Shown: positions 24,201 to 36,650, counted from the first letter of the stretch. The stretch is DNA of 64,000 nt from Montifringilla adamsi (GCA_017590115.1 JAGGNK010007448.1:7418815-7482814); one strand, 5' to 3'. Notes: generated by a model from the letters alone, not told the origin. A program made the numbers and translations.

Positions 24201-27200
24201 TCCTTGGATCGTGCTTTTATAGGGAGTTTGGCTAAGGGATAATGTCCGCATGTTAATCTCTGTTGTTTCCCAGCGGGTCAATATTTTAAACCTCGTAGTC
24301 CAGGATTTGTATTTTTTTGCGAGGTTTCTGAACGCAGTAATGAAGCAATCAAGTTGAATTTTGCTGCAAGGAGCCAAAGTGTCTGGATCAGCTCTGACCT
24401 ACCCTGACACTGCTGTTATCCACTGAAAATGCCCTTTGGAAATTATTTGCCTCATTATTTTTTCTAGCTGAGCAGAGAGAACACTGAGGTGCCCTGAGCT
24501 GTGGGGGAGCCCCCATTGGGACTCACATTTTGATGGGATAGAGCCATTTCTAAGGGTAATATTTTCCCCACCTATTTTTCCCTGCATGGTAAATTTATCC
24601 TATTGCATGCCCTGGAAAGGGGGTGCTCCTGCATCCCCACAGGATGAATTTGCCCAGCTGAGGGGTGTTACCCCTGCTTGTGCTGGGATCTGAGGCTGCA
24701 GAAACCCCATCCCTGCTGGAGGTCCTGCACCATCCCTGGCTAGGGGCAGAGGGGAAAATCCTATGGCCATTTTGGGGCTGTACATTGGAGTGCTGACTCC
24801 AGCTCATTGTGGGGAGAAATGGGAACTCTGTCTGGAGTGGGCACTGGTTAGAAATAGTCTAAATTTTTGAGCAAAACCTTTGTTTGTTGGAACATTTCTC
24901 TCGCCTGACCCTGCTTCTCCTGCCATCAATACTCACATCCTTCCAAAACTCATGGTGACAAAATGGGAAAATGATAGGTTTGAACTTTTTGTCTTCCTCG
25001 TATTTTTTTAATGTTTCTACTATATTTTGTTTCGGTGGTAAATAAGGAACAAAATGAGGAAAAAGAGAGTGAAGCAAATGTGGGGAAAGGAAAACTGAAT
25101 AACAGGGCAAGGGGTGGGATTTATAGTAAAAAGGAAGTGAAATAAATTTCTGCTCTTTCTAAGCAGATCTAATATTCCCATCAGACCAGGCTTTTGATAA
25201 ACGAGGAAGTTATATTTGTTTTGACTAAACCACTTTGATTCTCATGCTACCAAGGGAAGTGGGAGATTCTGCATTTCTTAATGCCCCTAAGCCAGGCAAG
25301 ACAAGTTGATGGGCCTGGTATGGGGAAAATAAGAAGAAATGGGAAATTCCCTGGTATATGAGGTTTCAGACTCAGTCATCTCATAGCTGTGTCCTGCCTT
25401 GAACTGCAGCACAAGGCTGCCAGTGTGTTACTGTCATTTTAGCAGAGGACATGTGTGAGAGCTGGTGCAGGCAGAGGAACACTCGACCAACACCACCAGC
25501 AGGTGCCACAGCTCTTTATCTCCGGGAGCAAAATGTCCCCAGCCACCACCCAGAACAGTTCCATGTCTGGACCCCACCAATTACAAAGACTTTCCAAGGT
25601 GTAAATGATACAAAACCGGATTCATCCATAGCACAGACTGACTTCCACAAAGGACAATTTCAGTGGCAGCTCAGGTAGAGCTCAGAGCGAGCGGCATTTC
25701 TGGGGACTGTCCCCACTGACTGTCCCATCAGCCATCCTGACAAATCCAGCCCTTCCTGCCACTGGTGCAGCTTTCAGCAGCACAACAGAGCAGTTCTTAC
25801 CCATCAGGGACACCCAGATGGACAGGGCTGTTCCGTAGATGCTGAAGTACTCCAGGATGTCGTAGCGCATAAAGCACAGCACTGATAACCCAGGGCCGTC
25901 ACAAACGTGGTAAAACTATTCAAAAAGAAAAAAAAAATTATCAGAAAACCAGTTTCTTACCCACATACCAGTAAGGTAAAGGCTTTTATCAACTGGTTTG
26001 AAATAGTGTAGCTGCTGAGAGGATGGCCAGCCAGGCCAGAACAGTCTCAGCTACAGCAGGATCACTGATATGCAGTAACGAATATATTTGAGTGATAATG
26101 TCATCGTTCCCGGTTGCAAATTGCCCAAGAATCAGCATTCTTCTCTCTTAGTACAAACTAAGACAGGCTTTAATTTGCCTCTTGGCCAGAATGTGCAATC
26201 TGATGACCAAGCTGCTTTGAGCTGGGCGCTGGGGGATGGCCTCTCCAGCAGAAGGAGGACTCTGGGGTTGTGGTTTTAATTGCGAAAGATTCTTGTAAAA
26301 CAATTCAGAATGAGTGTCCTGATGAAATGTGTATGGATGCCAGGTCACTGTCCAGGCTAAACAGGGTTTATATGGCCAGACTCTGAATACTGGGGAATTC
26401 ACTCATTAGTGCATTCCCTTAAAAACCACCAGTTCCTGCCCATTAACTCATTGATTAGGTTATTTGCAAAAAACCCCATTGTCATGCAACATAAACGCAG
26501 ACCACTCCAAGAGACTTTTCCAGTGCAATCAGAGGAATGCTCCCAGTGCTTGCCTGGCTCTCTCCTTTTCCTGCCAGCCCTCAGCCCTGCAGGTTTTGCA
26601 GTGGCAGCACCAGGGAGCTCTGCTGTTCCTGAAGAAGTCCCTGCTCCGCTTGGCTGGGCGCCCTTGGAACGCTGCTCGCTGTCACGGCCCGGTGGGGATG
26701 CTGATATAATTTATAATGGGAATTGCTGCGAGCCCTCTGGCTGGCTGCAGCTTCTAGAAAATATTGCACCACGGCTGGAATTCTTCTCCCTGCTTGAGAT
26801 TGGGTTCAGGGAGTCTGGAGCCCAGGGGGAAGAAAGGGTGGAAGGCAGAGCGTGTTCCTGGCACTTGTCTGCCACGGCCATGTGCTTTCACTGCTCTGTT
26901 CAGCTCTCCTGCTGGAGGAGGAGTGGGATGCTACAAAAAATGCAACAGCAGCAGCTGCTGCCCTTCCAACCCCCTCCCCACCGTGCTGGCAGCTGCCTCT
27001 CCTCCTTTCCCTTCTTTCCCTTCCCCACTCAGGGATATTTTGCTTCTTCAATCTCTTAGGAGAGGACCTGTTCCACCTCCCATCGAAACACATGCCAATT
27101 TTCCTACCGGCTTCTCGGGGAGGTGGAGCAGACACAGACCCAGTGCAAAATGAAATTGTAGATGTCTGGCTTCCCTGGGGAGCTGGGGCAGGAGGCTCAG

Positions 27201-28366
27201 GGATGCATTCATATTAACTGCTCCTGTAGTTTTTATAGAACTGGCAGAATTTCGCCCCCTGCCTCGTGCTTTAATCAGCTCAAATGGTCAAGGATGTTCT
27301 GTGGATCCTTAATAGGAGACCAACCTGATTTTGAGCTATGTGGAAGAGCTTTTCACACTGGGAAGATCCTTTATCTACTCCCTGCCTCAGTTTCTCTGTA
27401 CAAGGAACGTGCCAACCCTCACGAGATGCCTTGAGATGGATGGGGATTAGTGGGAAAGGCAACATCAGCTGGGTTGCTGAGCTGTTTCATACTTTTTAGC
27501 AGATCATTGAAATATATAGTCAAACAGGAGAATTTTTCCAGTGGGAATGCTGCTTTGGGTGCTCAGCTGGTGTCTGTATGGAGTCAATTAGCAGAGATAC
27601 AAAGCCCAGGGCAGCACATGGCTGGGAGCAGGAATAGGAATATTTTATATATGTACAGACATTTCTTCACTAGTTGTTTCCACACAAAGGAAAGCCAGGG
27701 AATCAGAGCCTGGCAAAAGACACATTTCAACCCACAAAGAGTTAATAATTATTATATTTCAGCCTTTTTTAGTCTCTCCTTTCCCAGTGCAGAAACTCCC
27801 CTGACTCCAGCATTGCTCCCATCCCCAGCTGGCAATTGCAAAATCAATAATTTGACTACTATGTGCTTTTGGCTAAAATGACAGAGGCAGAGCAAGAGAT
27901 TCTGGAGGCAATTTAAAGCCTAAATTCAGCATGGCCACTTAGCAGCTGTAAAACAAAGAGAAAAGCCAGCTCCAAAGCATTGCAAATCAGTCAAGGCTCT
28001 TTGCACCCAGATCTTCTCCCTAATCTCAGTCATAAAACACCACTAAATTTCTGTAAGGCCACACTGTAGGACATCCTAAACTGGAGAATCAGCTGCTCAT
28101 CACCACACACAGTGGGAAATAACTGAAAAAGGTTGTGCTGGCTGCTCTTGGGTGAACCAGCTTCTCAGTGGTACGGCGGGCATTAGGGAGGATAAAACAT
28201 GCAGGGAGAGGGGAAATGGAGAACTTCTTACCGCCACAAAGAACATGGTGAAGAAGTAAACCATGGCTTCCATGTGGAAACGCCGCTTGGCCGCGATGCT
28301 GATGGTGGGGAGGAAGACCAAGGAGCTGAGGGTGGGCAGGAGGAGCTTGGCCACCAGCGAACCCAT
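21096..28366 (-). CDS. MYMK: MYMK (myomaker, TMEM8C), complete, five exons
   Basis: Myomaker is the multi-pass membrane protein required for myoblast fusion during muscle formation. Exons 28366-28232, 25915-25801, 23319-23171, 22363-22247 and 21242-21096 join in frame to 220 codons plus TGA (663 nt); human MYMK has 221. The protein starts MGSLVAKLLLPTLSS and closely matches vertebrate myomaker throughout, including FDEPKRSTFIMFGVLTIAVR and GFCFGALALMLRFFFE. It has seven predicted hydrophobic segments. P91, G100, I154 and C185, sites of human Carey-Fineman-Ziter variants, are all conserved, as is H180-x3-H184, a spacing typical of the ceramidase-like (CREST) superfamily. The tail ends CSTLCCCV, keeping the cysteine cluster that is lipid-modified in mammals. 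No break or frameshift was seen. The polyadenylation site was not found: no AATAAA on the minus strand within about 1 kb. Confidence 0.97.
21243..22246 (-). other. MYMK: MYMK intron 4
   Basis: 1004 bp, GTACCT donor and GCAG acceptor. It is CpG-rich near 21490-21730. No repeat recognised. Confidence 0.85.
22247..22363 (-). CDS. MYMK: MYMK exon 4
   Basis: 39 codons, phase 0 at both ends: LQKMKEKKGLYPDKSVYTQQ followed by IGPGFCFGALALMLRFFFE. Residues 134-172, nearly identical to human. I154 is conserved. Confidence 0.97.
22364..23170 (-). other. MYMK: MYMK intron 3
   Basis: 807 bp, GTACGT donor and CCCAG acceptor. No repeat recognised. Confidence 0.85.
23171..23319 (-). CDS. MYMK: MYMK exon 3
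   Basis: 149 nt completing the split alanine codon and encoding ALAEFDEPKRSTFIMFGVLT, then IAVRIYHDRWGYGVYSGPIG and TAVLVITVRW (residues 84-133). This is the most conserved part of myomaker. P91 and G100 are intact. Confidence 0.97.
23320..25800 (-). other. MYMK: MYMK intron 2
   Basis: 2481 bp, GTAAGA donor and CTCAG acceptor. Contains a CR1 3' fragment at 23577-23745. AT-rich unique sequence at 24200-24380 and 24840-25200 shows nothing nameable. Confidence 0.85.
23577..23745 (+). mobile_element. CR1 LINE fragment, 3' end
   Basis: Contains the CR1 3' words CCCTGGAAGTGTTCCAGGCC, GGATGGGGCTTGGAGCAACC and CCATGGCAGGGGGTGGAAC, and ends ACTCTATGATT, the usual CR1 terminus. It is truncated, has no coding capacity, and lies antisense in MYMK intron 2. 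Confidence 0.9.
25801..25915 (-). CDS. MYMK: MYMK exon 2
   Basis: 115 nt giving FYHVCDGPGLSVLCFMRYDI then LEYFSIYGTALSIWVSLM and one base of the next codon (residues 46-83). The acceptor is ATTCTTTTTGAATAG-like (AT-rich, TAG) and the donor is GTAAG. The human protein has the same GPGLSVLCFMR core. Confidence 0.97.
25916..28231 (-). other. MYMK: MYMK intron 1
   Basis: 2316 bp, GTAAG donor. First introns often hold enhancers, but I see no decisive motif cluster here and no repeat. Confidence 0.8.
28232..28366 (-). CDS. MYMK: MYMK exon 1 (start codon)
   Basis: Exactly 45 codons from ATG at 28366-28364: MGSLVAKLLLPTLSSLVFLP then TISIAAKRRFHMEAMVYFFT and MFFVA. It matches the human N-terminus at most positions, which fixes the start. 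First membrane segment. Confidence 0.97.
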
Positions 28367-28449
28367 GGGTGCCTCGTGGGCCAGCAGCTCCTGGGAGCAG
28401 GGTGTCTGTGAGCTGGGCAGGAATGGTGGAGAAAGCAGTGGGGAGTGTG

Positions 28450-28510
28450 CTTTAGAATTTAAATGCCCTTGGTGGCAGGAGGGCTGAGGGCAGGGAACAG
28501 CTGCCACCGC
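28450..28510 (-). promoter_or_regulatory. MYMK: Probable MYMK core promoter: A/T box plus myogenic E-box
   Basis: On the minus strand an E-box GGCAGCTGTT (CAGCTG at 28498-28503) sits about 132 bp upstream of the ATG. An A/T-rich CATTTAAATTC (TTTAAA at 28458-28463) sits about 92 bp upstream and could serve as a TATA-like element. Vertebrate MYMK is known to be driven by MyoD/myogenin through CAGCTG E-boxes near its start. The motif match is direct; its use is inferred. Confidence 0.5.
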
Positions 28511-29390
28511 CACAGCCCTCGCTGCTGTCTCATCCTGAATTCTTGACACAGCCGGTGGCTCCGGGCAGCAGATGCTCTGTGCCCCCAAAACTGTCCCGGG
28601 TGTTTCTAAAGGAGGAAGAGGGAATGTTGTCCTTGCACGCCTTGTGCTGGATGTTGGATTTGGGGACATGGTGGGTGAGCTCAGACTCTGGGTTTGCTCA
28701 CTCCTCATGGGGACATCCCACCCCTACATCCTGCTGTCCCTGTGCCGAGCCTGGTTGGTGCTTCTGGAGCAGTCCAGCAGGCAAAATCCACCTTCTTTCC
28801 TCACAAAGTGGAGGGGCACTGATCTGTCCTCTCTGGTGGCCAGGGATGGGACTTGGGGCTGTCCTGTGCAGGGTCAGGAGCTGAACTGGGTGATCTCTGC
28901 AGATCCCTTGCATATTTTATTACTCTCTGCTCTGCATTTCCACTAAGGAAGAACTGGTATGTGGCAAGCACTAGGGTTTTTTAAAACAGTGGGATGTATC
29001 CTACGACCTTTGTGCACTTGAGAGACACACACCAAGCTCCAAACCTGCCTTTTATTTCCCCACGGGGGCACACCTGGGGTGGGTGCAGACACGGGGGAGC
29101 TGATGTGACACAGCACCCAACGCCTGCTGCCAGTGCCTACGTGCCCTCCGTGGAGTTCAGTGCAGCTAAATCTCCCAGCCATGCCCTCAGCCTTTGCAGC
29201 CTGGCCACCTCCAGGAGTTCTGTCTGAAATTCAGAAGCCGAGCGTCTCCGGGCTGGAGGAATTCGAGCGGATTGTCGTGCGGCGCAGAAAAGCTAGAGGA
29301 AAGGAAACCAAAAGCCAAGCGGCGTTCGGGCTGCTAATCCACTCAGTGGCTCTCTCTTTTATTATGACTTTTTATTATATCGCTGCTGCT

Positions 29391-29420
29391 CCCCCCCCCT
29401 CCCCCCCCCCCCCCCCCCCC
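29391..29420. repeat. C homopolymer (30 bp, one T interruption)
   Basis: Nine C, one T, then twenty C. Such tracts are error-prone in sequencing and can form unusual DNA structures. Confidence 0.95.
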
Positions 29421-29714
29421 GAGTTAATATCTTTTCCTTGGAGCCTCGCAGGGATTCTCGGCATCCTTTCGGCACAGCTGTTCCCGGGACACGGGGAGCA
29501 GGAATGCTCCGCTTGAGCAAGCGCCTTTGTGGCTGCGGCTTTGGGGAGGAGGGTGGGAGCTCTGATAGGAGCCACCAGTTCCAGGGCTGATAGGACGGGC
29601 TCGCCTGTCCCCCGGGAGGGGGTCTGGAGGAAAGACAGGCACGCACAGGATAAAAAAAAATCCTCTTTAAACCACTCCAGGACGTTGGGAAGAGCTCTGG
29701 AGGGGGAGTGAGGG

Positions 29715-29735
29715 CTGTGTGTGTGTGTGTGTGTG
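29715..29735. repeat. (GT)n microsatellite
   Basis: About ten GT dinucleotides. Confidence 0.9.
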
Positions 29736-30680
29736 CAGGGAATGGCACAGAGCATTAAAGCATTGACTCTGTGCCGAGAGCCTTCCCCGGGGCACGGCTC
29801 AGATGAGCTGGGTATGGCTCCCATTTTTAGCTGATACTGCAGGAACCATCCACATTCCCTGGCTGGCTGCAGGCATCATCCCTCCGTGGGATGCTGCCCG
29901 CACCACATCTCCAGCCGCCCTCCTGCCTGGGCAGGCTATAAACTTAGCACAAAACTCTGCAAAACTGAATCTTGACCAATAAATATTAAAAAACCCCGGA
30001 GTCCCTATTTACTGTGAAAATGAATCCCTCCAAGCCAGCACATAAATACCCTGATGCTCCCCAGGTGTCCAGCCCTGAGCTGAAAGCAGAGCTCCAGCAC
30101 AGCCCAAAGTACCCTGTTCCTTTTTTGGGCCATATCCTCAGATGAATCCATTATTCTGTGTTTATGATCTGCTTGGACCAGGGACAGTGCTGTGGGGCAC
30201 AGCAGGGCTTGTCCTCAGGGTGGGTTTTGAGCAGATTTGGGGTTGAGGGGTTGCACAAGCCACTCCAGATCCCTGGCTATGAAAACATCATCTGCCCTGC
30301 TTTTGTGGCATGAGATGGATGTGAGAGAGGTGAAATCACAGCTCCAAACCTGCTGCTGAGGGCAAACCTCCATGTCTGGGTGCAAAGCAGCCCCCACAGC
30401 ACTTGTGAGGACATAGCAGTTGTGCAACAAGGACGCGGAAGGGTGGTGCTTGTGCACAAGGCAAATGGCATCAGGTGAAAAATCCCATCAGGCAGTTGTT
30501 AAATACATCCCCCTCACCCCCTGCCTTTGCCCAAAATCCAGCTGGCTCCCACTGGAAAGGAAACCCCGTTGGCTGCTGGATGCAGCAAGTGCCAGCCATG
30601 GCAGGCGCTCCCCAAGCAGGGAAGTGTTGGAGCTCTCAGGAGCAAGAAAACATTCCACAGGTTGTTGGGGTTTTATTCTA

Positions 30681-30701
30681 TTTTTTTTTTTTTTTTTTTT
30701 T
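30681..30701. repeat. T-tract
   Basis: About 21 consecutive T residues; simple repeat. Confidence 0.9.
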
Positions 30702-33700
30702 CTCTCCCAGCTGCACACCCTGGGCTGGTGGTTGGGCTGCTGCCAGCGCTGTAGGCACGGGGCGGGGGGGAAAAAACTCCCATCAGGTTGCACACGTGTT
30801 TCAGCTATTATTGAAAAAGAGCCCCCAGAATAAATGGGGAGGAGAGGGGCAGGCAGGTGGTGAGCTCCTGGCAGGAGCTGCTGCTGCTTAAAAGGTCTTT
30901 GTTCACTGTGAACACCGCGGTGCAGACGTGGGTTGGGCAAACCTTCCCGGGAAGGAACCCAAAAAACAAAGGGCCAGGACTTTGTTCCTTCTTTCCGAAA
31001 CAGGTAGGAAATGGAGAAAGAGCAAATTTTAGCTCCTGAGTTTAAGTGCTGCTGGAAAGGGGATTTTAAAATCTGCATTCCACAGGGCTAATTTCGTGTG
31101 GATCGGCGTGCATGCAGGAACGGTGATATATATGGCTGAAAAGTGGTTCCCAGATGCCAAACCCAGGTTCTGGTATGCTGTCCTGGATCCTTCCAGGGTA
31201 ACATTAACCATGGCTTGCTGCAAGCACTTCTACCCTTTCAACTCAGACGTTGCAGTGGGGGAAAGAGACACAGAGAGTTTTGTTTTATTTTTAATACGAG
31301 GGTGATGGTTTGAGAGCAGTGTGTGTTGGAACAGGGGCTGAGGGGGCTGTGCCAGCTGAGAGCATTGAGAGTATTTTCTCCTTGGGGTCAGTATGGGATG
31401 ATCTTTCATCTGCTTGTGGTGCAGACTTGAAACCTGCTCTGTTGGGTGTCACCAGCCAGTGCCAGGCTGGAAATACTGGTGATAATGACCCAAAAACAAA
31501 GAGTGAAGCTGCAGTTCTACAAAGTGCTTTTTTTATCACTCCCATTACTTCAGAGTTTAATTTTTCATCCCCACAGCCCTTCAGCTGGTGCACTCTGATG
31601 GTGAGAGGCTGGATGGTGGCCTGGGCTCAGCAGGTTGATGTGGCAGAGCCCTGAGGAGCCCTGAGCAATGTCACCAGCACGGCACCATCCAGTTTGTGAA
31701 GATTTCCTGCCTTTTTTTGATCAAGAATCCTCCTGCTGTGGAAGCACCTGGTGCAGGAGTGGAGCAGCCCACGGGCACAAACCCTTTCCTGCCAAGCTGG
31801 AGAAGAGATGGCAGCAGCACCTGGATAAAACACCTCTCCCCACCCACTGCTGCCTCTGAGATCCTGATGTGGGGAACAATTTCTGGCCAGCTGGAACCCA
31901 GACACAGCCCCAGAACCAGGGAAAGGAGCCCCATAAAGGCAGAGCTACCAGCTGTGCTGGACTCCTGCTCAGCCACTGCTGCAGCCCCAGCTCTGATCAC
32001 CCAGGCCCAGCCCTGCCAGAGCACCTGCATCCTCCTCATTTTATTAGTGGAATAAATTGCCACTTAAAATATCCATTCTCCCTAAGGCCTGGCCCCATTT
32101 GAGGCAGCTTTAGCTGAATACTTACCCTTAAAAAAAATCCCCCTTCCTGTCTCCCTGTTGAATAAACCTATTATGCATATTGCTCACAGGTATTCCTGCT
32201 GCTGTTTTCCTTAGGGTTTTTTCACTCTTCCCTTTCCTCTCAGCCCTGTCATGGCCCATGACAAGCATGTCACCATTAATGATAAGGACATCTGATTTCT
32301 TGTCACCAGTTTTCCATCGCTCCTACCCTTGGGATGTCCTGGGGTGGCCCCCCACTGCCAAATTCATGGAGGCAATGCAGGGGTTTATTGCTCATTTCAT
32401 GGTGTTTAATGTTTTTTTTTTTTTTACAGTCATAACTCCTGGAGCCCAGTAACGACGTTGAGGGTCTCAGCTCTCACCCTGTTGGTCAAAAAAGTGTCAT
32501 TTTCTGCAGAGAAACGCTTGAAGCTGTCATGCTTCGAGGCTCAAAATCCAAAAAGGGAATGAAACCAGTCTTAGGGTTTTTGGGGAGTCTGACTCACGGA
32601 TTTTGAATGCCTGTGGTTGGCAAGGCTGCATAGCTGATGGCCCTCAGCACAATACTGCTCAACTTCCATGTCAGACTCATTCCATTCAAAGAAAAGCCTT
32701 TATACTTTTTTTTTTCTTCAATCTTTGAATAGCTAAAATTTCGAACTGAGCCTGGAAGCTCCTCCAGGATCTTGCAGGAATGTGCAACCTTTGGGAACAG
32801 GTAAGATTGAAATCTGCACAGAAGAAAGAGGCTCCTGGAACCAATGAAACTCTACAGCCATGACCATACCTGGGGTCACTGCGGTCGCTTGTGGCTTTCA
32901 GACTGCCCAGAGATATTTTTCACAGGAATCTGATGGTGAGAGCAGCTCAGTGGCTTTGGCTGGTTCAGTTTGACTCGACATTTTGCAAACCCTCGTGTCA
33001 AGATGACATAAATCAGCCCCATCCCCAGTGTGTGGGGACACGCAGGGACGAGCTGCCTTGCCCAACACTGCGCCGCAGGTCACTCTGCAAGGGACTAAAG
33101 AACACTTCTGCCTCTAAAGAACACTTCTTTTGGTCTCCTCTTGCTTGTTTTGCTTACCCAGTGGCGGGCCACAGCTGCAGCTCTTGGCTGCCAGGGGCTT
33201 TTTGGGGGGCTTTGATCCGCTTGGTGAAGTTTTGGTCCTGCAGGGACCTCACACGCTCAGGGTACAGCTTTAATCTGCCCGTGCCACACCAGTCTGGCCT
33301 GGAAACAACTGCAGAAGTGTCAAACAAATGCATCAGTTCTGCAGTCAGGATGAAAAAGGAAGAAAACCAATTGTCTCATCCCTGAGGGAAGATGGAGATA
33401 CTGGGGGGCCCTGGGCCAACAGATTCCTGACCATGCTCACACTCCTGGACCTGGGCAGGGATTTTGGGGGGCCTGGCTACAGCAGAGCCATCCCATCTGC
33501 TGTGCCAGTGCAAGGGCTGAGCCAGGAAAGGGCTGATCTGGATGGGAAGGTGGTGCTGAAGCTCCATATCCATGGCTCTGGCTCACCAAGAGCAGGTTCT
33601 GTGGTACCAGGGACGTGCTTGGGGCTCAGGGGTGCTGGGTGTCAGCTCCAGCAGGTCCCAGGCTGGTGCTTGGGGCAGGATGGAAAAGTGTCCTGCCAGG

Positions 33701-36299
33701 GAAGCACAGGGAGGAGGTCAGTGTGTCCTGCCTGGACCAGAGCTGGCTGTCACTCTGCTCCAGGCCGAGGAGTGAGGCCCCTCTGCCCCAGTGAAACTGC
33801 CCCAGCAAAGGGATCCCCCAAGCCCTCCCTCGCTCCTCATCCTGCAGAACCCCGAGTCTCTCCGCTCAGCTGAGCATCCCTGGCTCCTGCCAGCAGCCCC
33901 AGTGCCCAGCCCAGTGCTCTTGAACTCCTTTCAGCCAAGGAAACTCCTTTCCTCCACAGGCACTTCTCTGGCCAAACCAGCCGCCAGCCGCCAGCAGCGC
34001 TCCCCCGACTGGAGAAGGTTATTTTGGAGTGTCTGTCGCTGGCTTGGGGTTTTTTTTTTTGCACTCTGAATTCTGCACGGCACCGGTTTGGGGTGGAAAA
34101 GCCTGGCAGCCTCGTGGGGCAGGGCTGCCCTGTGTCCCTCGGGGTGGCTGCTCTGTGTCCCTTTGGGTGGCTGTCAGGGCAAGCATCCCCTGTGTCCTGG
34201 GGCAGTGGGGGGCAGTGAATGCCCAGCACACAGATTGCTGCGCTGCCTCGCCCAAGTGCAGGATGCAGAGAGCAGAGCTGGATAAGGGACTCTCATCCAA
34301 ATCCCAAATTTCCCTGGGAAAGTCCAACACGAGCCCTCAGTGACCGTCCCGGGTGGGAAAGGCTCTCGCTGTCCATGCAGGTGCATCTTGTCTCAATTTA
34401 CTGCGAGCCCAAAAGCAGTAAATAACATCTGCAAATCATTTCTAACGCTCCTGCCAAAAACTGGGAGATAAAACCCGCTGTTGTCTGAGCCTGGCCAGCC
34501 GTGATTAATGCTGTACCTGCAGCAGCAGCACCCTCAGCCCCGGGGCTTTGGGGACACTGCTGTCCCTGAGGATTTGGGAGTGGCAGGAGTTGAAGCTGCG
34601 GGGTTTGGCTGGTGTGAAACTCGTGTTTTGGATCTGCAGTTTGTTCTCGGGGCTGGTTGGGCTCCCATGGAGGCGATGGCATCGCTCCTGCTGATTTCAC
34701 GGAGCCGGGCCGGGGCTGTGTAAGCGGCGCTGCCGCGGCCAGGGATAACACAGTGATTTATGGGAGCAATCAGTTGCCACTAGGAGCTGGTTAGGAATTT
34801 TCCGATGAAACGGGGATTGCGTCAGAAACCGCTGAGTCATCTCAACTGTTTCATAAAAAAAAGTAAAAAATAAAATAGTATATTAAAAAAAAAAATCCTT
34901 TGGCTTTGATGAACTTTTGGTGAAGCACAGACTGAACGTGTCTCGCCTGCTGTCGGCTCCCCCAGATCAGCATTCCCACCCTCTGGCATTCCTCCTCCAG
35001 TCCAGGGCATCCCTGCAGCAGGATGGGGTCCGAGGTCACCCAGGGATGGCATCTCCTGGGCTGCCACCTCCTGCCCATCCCCAGGGCTGGGGGATGCTGG
35101 GGCTCACAGGGACCCAGGCTGCTCTGGTGTTTTCAATGTGAAATAATTCGATGCTTTTAAAACCTCTCGTGTTCAGACTTTTCCCTCCTGGTTGTTCCAA
35201 AACGGAAAGGGTTTTCTCCTGCATGTCTCGGGCTGGGATATTTTGAAATGCAGGAGTTGGGTGAACTCAAGTGCTAAATTTTCCCAGTGTCCTGGTCACA
35301 GCCAACCGATGGAAAATTGAAAGTTGCAAATCAACCTGGCTGGGTAAATTAGAACAGGCTGGCAGACATTTAGCCAAACAGAAAAGGAGACTTCATTTCC
35401 CATGTAATTTTTTTGGGATGGATTCTCTGTCACACAGACATCCCTGGCAGGACTGGGTCCAAATTAACAACGCTGTGATTTCTGCAGGGTACTGGGAGCT
35501 CTGAGGGAAACTGTGCCTGTGGTGGGGGGACAGTCACCTCAGGGCCCTGTAGATGGGTGCTCCTGGCCTGTGGCAAACGGTGACAGGGCTGAATGCTGCC
35601 CTCAAAGTCCAGGAGCAGCCAGAGGGGCAACCTGCAGAGATGGCCTTGAGTGCAGTGCCTGCTGGTAGCACTGGCTTTGCCCTGTGCAGGGAGGGAAGGA
35701 GGAAAGGCTAGAGCTGAATGTCTGAGGGATGTAGGAATTGCTCAGGTGGGCTGCTCAGAGCTGCTGGGAATGTGCTGAGGAATGCACAGGAATGAGTGTA
35801 CCACATTTGACACATACAGACCTCAGAACACAGACAGATAGATCATATATCAAATGTAGGTTGCACACACTGTAGCTGTGGCCTTCTTCCCCACAGGCTT
35901 TTCTCCCAGACACACAAACACAGATCAGACACGACCTGTGCATGGCTGTTGCTGAGCCAGGGGATCTGTCCCCAACAAAAATGGCTCTTGACGTGCCCCA
36001 GACCAATTTTCTCACCCCATTTTCTGCGTGGCACAAAACTGTTTCAAGCAGCAAGACTGGCACTGAGCTTTACCAAAGGGCACCAAAAGCACAGGACCTT
36101 GAGGATTTGGTCCATTTTTCAGCAGCAAGTGGAATGAAAAGCCTGGCAGACTGCATCCAGCCATTCCCCCGGCCATCCCAGAGGCACGATATGGCTGCAC
36201 AATGCCCGCGGAGGTGCCGGGAGTTTTTTGGTGACCTGCGATGATGGCGTGGGCGGAGGGGTGGGGGCAGCAGGTACCGTTCTGCCGCCCGAGGAGGGG

Positions 36300-36650
36300 A
36301 GCGCAGCATCCTCCGGGGGATGTCGGGGTAGGGAAGTGCAGCATCCTCCCGCGGGTCCCGGGGCGGGGAGCAGAGCATCCTCCCAGGGAGTGCCCGGGGA
36401 GTGGGGAAAGCGGAGCATCCTCCTGGGAATGGGGGGGAGAAAGGGAAGCATCCTCCTGGGAATGGGGGGGAAAGCGGAGCATCCTCCCGGGAATGGGGGG
36501 GAAAGCGGAGCATCCTCCTGGGAATGGGGGGGAAAGCGGAGCATCCTCCCGGGAATGGGGGGGAAAGCGGAGCATCCTCCCGGGAATAGGGGGAAAGCGG
36601 AGCATCCTCCGGAGGGTTCCCGGGTGGGGGAAGCGAAGCATCCTCCCGGG
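36300..36650. repeat. Minisatellite, ~31-bp unit, about eleven copies
   Basis: The word GCATCCTCC recurs eleven times; the central copies start at 36479, 36510, 36541, 36572 and 36602. The core unit is GCATCCTCC, then a GGGAAT block, seven G and AAAGCGGA. Central units are near-identical; outer units are diverged and of unequal length. It lies 200-560 bp upstream of the ADAMTSL2 TATA box. The G7 run in each unit gives strong G-quadruplex potential on the plus strand. Long open frames across it in several phases are products of the repeat. Confidence 0.95.

Larger units (their letters stand above)
28511..36295. other. Intergenic between MYMK and ADAMTSL2
   Basis: About 7.8 kb between the divergently arranged starts of MYMK and ADAMTSL2. 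No coding exon, RNA gene or transposon was recognised. It holds a C-homopolymer, a GT microsatellite and a T-tract, listed separately. Because both genes fire outward from it, shared regulatory elements would lie here. Confidence 0.55.

Noticed and set aside
36300..36650. Regular ~30-bp repeats resembling a CRISPR array
   Set aside because: Units are contiguous without unique spacers, and the context is a vertebrate gene promoter. It is a minisatellite.
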